Source of the DNA: Actinobacteria bacterium RBG_16_64_13
GTDB taxonomy: Bacteria; Actinomycetota; Thermoleophilia; RBG-16-64-13
DNA: 8,098 nucleotides
NCBI GenBank assembly: GCA_001768675.1
Contig: MELN01000017.1
Coordinates: forward strand, 140,123 to 148,220
Reading direction: 5' to 3'
Part shown: positions 5,083 through 8,098 of the stretch, in pieces
How the letters are laid out: each line of letters starts with the position of its first letter
How positions within the stretch are numbered: position 1 is the first letter of the stretch
Notes under the pieces: model-generated
Databases searched by the model: none
The model's input: the letters and a program-made list of their open reading frames with translations, nothing else
What the model was told of the DNA's origin: nothing
Made by a program: the position numbers and the translations under genes

Positions 5083-7058
5083 AGATCCTCAGTGGCTCGC
5101 TTTCCTACCATGCGGCTCGACGTTCCTCGCTCTGGCTCGAGGCGGCGACTCGGCACTCTGTCACCGGCCGCTTCTTTCTGGGCTTGGTGCGAGTCTCGCG
5201 CCGCGTGGCAGGCGATAGCGGCACTCTGGGAACGCGGCATGTCGGAACGCGCAAGTTGGCGCGCACCGGCCATCCCCTCAGCGTGCTGGTCATATCTCGC
5301 CCCTACATCCGGTTGCGCAACGCACTGGGCGGGGGCATGGTGGGGAGGGTGACAAAGACCGGTGGGGCCCAGGCGGCCCGTTCCCGCTTCGTCGGAGGTG
5401 CCTGGATCCTGGCGGTCGGTTCGGGCCTCTTTGCGCTTGGGTGTGGACGGTTGGCGCTGCTCCTGGCCCGTGGCATCAGCACCGTCGATAACACGGGCCT
5501 TGCCCTCGCTACCCCCGGCCTCAGACTGATCACGCCGATCGTGGTTCTGTGTGCAGGCGCACTTATCGTCGCAAACGGGCCGCGTCTCCTTCCGGCCTTT
5601 CGGGCAAGCCTCGTCGGACGAGGTGTCGGCCATGTGACCGGGGGCTGGCCCGGCGGGCCGCGGGACACCACATGGTCTTGGGGTCTAGTGGCCGGGCCTG
5701 TAGGCGTTGGGGCGCTGCTGGCCGCAGGAGCGGGGGCGGTGGCAGGTCTCACCTCGGGGTCCGGGGCTGTCGCCTTGGTCGCGATCGTGGTCGCGCTATC
5801 GCTGCTGGCCTTGGTGCTCGTGCGGCCGGAAGCCATGTTGCTGGCCGTGGCGGCTTTTCCCTGGATCGACTGGGTGGCGCGACGCACCTTGGGCGTTGTC
5901 GGCCCCGCCTGGGATGACGCGCTCCTTCTGTTCTCCATCGGCCTCTTGTTGTGGTGCGTCATCGCCACAAGGCGTTGGGAGTTGTGGACCGTGCCCATCA
6001 CGCTTCCCACCCTGCTGGCCCTGGCGGCCGCCATCGGTTCCATCGTGGTCCGCGATGTTCCCGGAGACGTGGCCTTGTTCGCCATGCGCATCCTCTTCCA
6101 GCCTCTCCTCTTCTACTTCCTCGGGTTTCTGTTCCCTAAGAACAAGACCTGGGTGCAAGGAGCGGTGTTCGTCTTCGTCCTGGCCAGCGTGGCACTGGCC
6201 TTGCATGGGTTGTACCAGTACGTCACGAGTGCCCCGATGCCCGCAAGCTGGGTGGACGTGCGCGAGACCGGCATCGCTACCAGGGCGTACTCCATCATCG
6301 AGAACCCCAACGGTCTGGGCGCCTTTTTGCTGATGGGAACGATGGTCTCTCTCAGCCTGGCGCTGGCACGAGGCCTGCGCCGGCTGCCCCGTCTGCTGTG
6401 GGCCGCGGCCTGCGTCGTTCAACTGGGCGGGCTGGCGGTGACGTTCAGCCGGGGCGCGTGGATAGGCCTGGCCGCCGGGATCGTCGCGCTGCTGGTGATG
6501 GCCTATCGCCACTATCTGATCCCGCTTGTGGGTGTCGCGGTGGTGGGGTGGTTCGTGGTGCCGCGGGCCTTCATCGACCGGCTCACTTTCGCCTTCAGTT
6601 CGGCCTACCTGACCAAGAGCATGGAGGCGGGGCGATTGTACGTGTGGAAGATGGCCGCTGACTACGTTGCGGCGCATCCCTGGTTCGGGCTGGGCTTGGG
6701 GACGTTCGGAGGCACCAGCGCCGTGACGTTCGCCTACGGTCGCCTTTGGGTGGATAGCTTCTATCTACAACTGGGGGCTGAGGGCGGACTGATACTCCTG
6801 GCGCTCTTCTTGTGGATACTACTGCGGGGCGCCAAGGGTCTGGTCAAGGGCTACGGGATGACGGGCGACCCATATCTGCGGGCGCTGGCCGCGGGCGCGC
6901 TCGGCGCTTTCGCTGCTGTGGCTGTGGCGAATCTGACGGCCAGCGTTTGGGAGACGTTGGCCGTGGGAGTCGGCTTCTGGTTCCTGACCGGATTGGCGAC
7001 GTCGGCGGCCATGCAAGTGGGAGCCGACGCGGCGGAATCACCCGAGGAGGCCCGTTGA
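5079..7058 (+). CDS. O-antigen ligase / Wzy polymerase-type membrane protein
   Basis: The 659-residue polytopic protein probably joins or polymerises undecaprenyl-linked glycan at the outer face of the cytoplasmic membrane. The Wzy_C/O-antigen-ligase core is seen in IENPNGLGAFLL (from about 407), VTFSRGAWIGLAAG (FSRGAW at 456-461) and the periplasmic-loop end GRLYVWKMAADYVAAHPWFG with GLGTFGG (about 518-544). Roughly a dozen hydrophobic segments run from about residue 104 to the C-terminus. The first about 100 residues have no membrane segment and are strongly basic (about sixteen Arg, two acidic residues). With four extra helices before the core this makes it longer than the usual 400-450 residue ligases. 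ATG 5079 has GGAG 8 bases upstream. Its TGA stop overlaps the TTG start of the glycosyltransferase. Polymerase versus ligase cannot be decided from sequence; in a single-membrane cell the acceptor would not be lipid A. Confidence 0.85.
   Translation: MKILSGSLSYHAARRSSLWLEAATRHSVTGRFFLGLVRVSRRVAGDSGTLGTRHVGTRKLARTGHPLSVLVISRPYIRLRNALGGGMVGRVTKTGGAQAARSRFVGGAWILAVGSGLFALGCGRLALLLARGISTVDNTGLALATPGLRLITPIVVLCAGALIVANGPRLLPAFRASLVGRGVGHVTGGWPGGPRDTTWSWGLVAGPVGVGALLAAGAGAVAGLTSGSGAVALVAIVVALSLLALVLVRPEAMLLAVAAFPWIDWVARRTLGVVGPAWDDALLLFSIGLLLWCVIATRRWELWTVPITLPTLLALAAAIGSIVVRDVPGDVALFAMRILFQPLLFYFLGFLFPKNKTWVQGAVFVFVLASVALALHGLYQYVTSAPMPASWVDVRETGIATRAYSIIENPNGLGAFLLMGTMVSLSLALARGLRRLPRLLWAAACVVQLGGLAVTFSRGAWIGLAAGIVALLVMAYRHYLIPLVGVAVVGWFVVPRAFIDRLTFAFSSAYLTKSMEAGRLYVWKMAADYVAAHPWFGLGLGTFGGTSAVTFAYGRLWVDSFYLQLGAEGGLILLALFLWILLRGAKGLVKGYGMTGDPYLRALAAGALGAFAAVAVANLTASVWETLAVGVGFWFLTGLATSAAMQVGADAAESPEEAR
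7044..7050 (+). promoter_or_regulatory. Ribosome binding site supporting the TTG start
   Basis: GAGGAGG, a strong Shine-Dalgarno sequence inside the end of the ligase gene, lies 4 bases before TTG 7055. It supports translation from TTG rather than from the internal ATG at 7109. Confidence 0.6.
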
Positions 7059-8098
7059 GAAGGCTGCGGATCCTTCATGTCATCGGCGGAGGCGACACGG
7101 GCGGTGCGATGAGTCACCTTCTGCCGTTGTTGTCGGCGCTCGAGCGGGCGGGGTGCGAAGTTCATCTGGCGTGTCTGGGCGAGGGCGGGCTGGCCGACCA
7201 AGCCGAGCGCCGGGGATTGTCGGTCGTCAGGCTCGATATGAGCAGTCCCCGGGATCTCCGGGTCCTGGCCCCGCTCCGCCGGCTCATTTCGGCGGGATCG
7301 CCGGCCGCGCACGCGCCGGCGCGGCGTTGGGACGTCGTCCACGCTCACGGCATGCGCGCCAATCTCCCGGTGCGGTTGGTCACGCGGGGTATGCGCCGGC
7401 CATTCTGCATCTTCACCACGGTCCACTCAGACCTGCGGCTGGACTACGACTCGGCGCGCCTAGCCGGGGTCTACCAGGGGCTCGACCGGGCGACGTTGAG
7501 TTGGGTCGATGAAGTCATCTGCGTGTCCGCGAGCCTGCGCGACCTGCTCATCGAGAGGGGCTATCCGGTGGAGCGGCTCACGAGCGTTCACTCGGGCCTG
7601 GAAACGGCCACGCCCGCCGTCGCGGGCACTTCAGTGGTCGCACCGGCGAGCACGTCTGGGGTCGCGGAAGCGGGGGCGACGGCAGCGAACAGCCCAACGG
7701 CAAGGGTCGGCACCATCGCCCGCCTAGTGGCGGTAAAGGACATAGACCTCATGCTGGAGGTGGGCGGCCGGCTGCGCCGAACGCATCCCCGGATGCAGAT
7801 GGTCATCGTTGGCGATGGGCCGGAACGCGAACGGTTGGAGAGAGTCTCTGCCGTGGCTGGGCTTGCGGGTGTGGTTCGCTTCACCGGCCGCCTCGACGAC
7901 GTCGGCGCGGTACTTCGCGAGCTGGATGTCTATCTGACCACCTCGCTGTTCGAAGGAGGGGTGTCGATGTCGGTCTTGGAGGCCATGGCGGCGGGCGTCC
8001 CCGTGGTGACCACGGACGCGGGCGGGGTGGCCGAGGCAGTGGTGGATGGAGAGACCGGCTACGTTGTGAGGCGCGACCTGGAGCGGGGCGCGCTGGCC
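7055..8098 (+). CDS. Family 4 glycosyltransferase (GT-B), C-terminus beyond the window
   Basis: The frame is open from TTG 7055 to the window end (348 codons). The start overlaps the ligase stop as TTGA and has GAGGAGG upstream. The first residues RILHVIGGGDTGGAMSHLL are the N-terminal Rossmann strand and glycine loop of GT4 enzymes, which an ATG start at 7109 would remove. Also seen are VVHAHGMRANLP, VHSDL, VICVSASLRD, VGTIARLVAVKD, MVIVGDGPERERLE, VVRFTGRLDDV and TSLFEGGVSMSVLEAMAAG followed by VPVVTTDAGGVAEAV, the nucleotide-sugar site of the C-terminal domain. The two Glu there are separated by eight residues instead of the usual seven. A roughly 30-residue Ala/Thr/Ser/Val-rich stretch (about 183-213) joins the two domains. 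It should transfer a sugar from a nucleotide donor onto a lipid-linked glycan in the cytosol; donor and acceptor are unknown. The operon position fits surface glycan synthesis. Confidence 0.92.
   Translation, partial: MRRLRILHVIGGGDTGGAMSHLLPLLSALERAGCEVHLACLGEGGLADQAERRGLSVVRLDMSSPRDLRVLAPLRRLISAGSPAAHAPARRWDVVHAHGMRANLPVRLVTRGMRRPFCIFTTVHSDLRLDYDSARLAGVYQGLDRATLSWVDEVICVSASLRDLLIERGYPVERLTSVHSGLETATPAVAGTSVVAPASTSGVAEAGATAANSPTARVGTIARLVAVKDIDLMLEVGGRLRRTHPRMQMVIVGDGPERERLERVSAVAGLAGVVRFTGRLDDVGAVLRELDVYLTTSLFEGGVSMSVLEAMAAGVPVVTTDAGGVAEAVVDGETGYVVRRDLERGALA

Noticed and set aside
4680..5633. A 317-codon minus-strand open frame across DUF4330 and the ligase start
   Set aside because: It spans two genes and their spacer and has low-complexity composition; it is explained by codon bias of the plus strand.
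5796..6677. A 293-codon minus-strand open frame inside the ligase gene
   Set aside because: His/Gln/Arg/Gly-rich composition typical of the antisense of hydrophobic membrane-protein codons.

Overview
The window is about two-thirds G+C by eye and densely coded. It looks like a high-GC, single-membrane bacterium, most likely an actinobacterium (coriobacterial or related deep-branching lineage) or a high-GC Bacillota. The hints are an S-layer-homology (SLH) protein, a DUF4330 membrane protein beside an O-antigen-ligase-type protein, a FixJ/LuxR-type response regulator, and GTG and TTG starts. The lineage is inferred from gene content only. No RNA genes, CRISPR arrays, insertion sequences or attachment sites were seen.

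Left part (1-2378): the C-terminal end of an amidohydrolase-2 family hydrolase overlaps by 4 bases the start of larB, the first enzyme of nickel-pincer nucleotide cofactor synthesis. One base after the larB stop, on the opposite strand, lies the stop of wecB, a non-hydrolysing UDP-GlcNAc 2-epimerase that makes UDP-ManNAc for surface polysaccharides. wecB reads leftwards from a 133-base divergent spacer.

Middle part (2512-4320): rightward from that spacer is an orphan FixJ-like response regulator followed by a probable terminator. Next comes a 231-base spacer with two tandem 18-bp palindromic units (TTGGAC-N4-GTCCAA), a strong operator candidate. It precedes a secreted protein with a HEWSH zinc-peptidase motif and C-terminal SLH-type repeats.

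Right part (4321-8098): a 210-base spacer rich in inverted repeats leads into a DUF4330 membrane protein, a large O-antigen ligase/polymerase-type membrane protein and a family-4 glycosyltransferase. The last two are linked by a TTGA stop/start overlap. The glycosyltransferase starts at a TTG and runs off the window end. These three genes look like one cell-surface glycan operon, and wecB could supply its ManNAc precursor. The SLH peptidase fits the same envelope theme, because SLH domains usually bind pyruvylated wall polysaccharide.

The least familiar items are the SLH-linked metallopeptidase, the tandem palindromes in front of it, and the hairpin-rich leader of the glycan operon.
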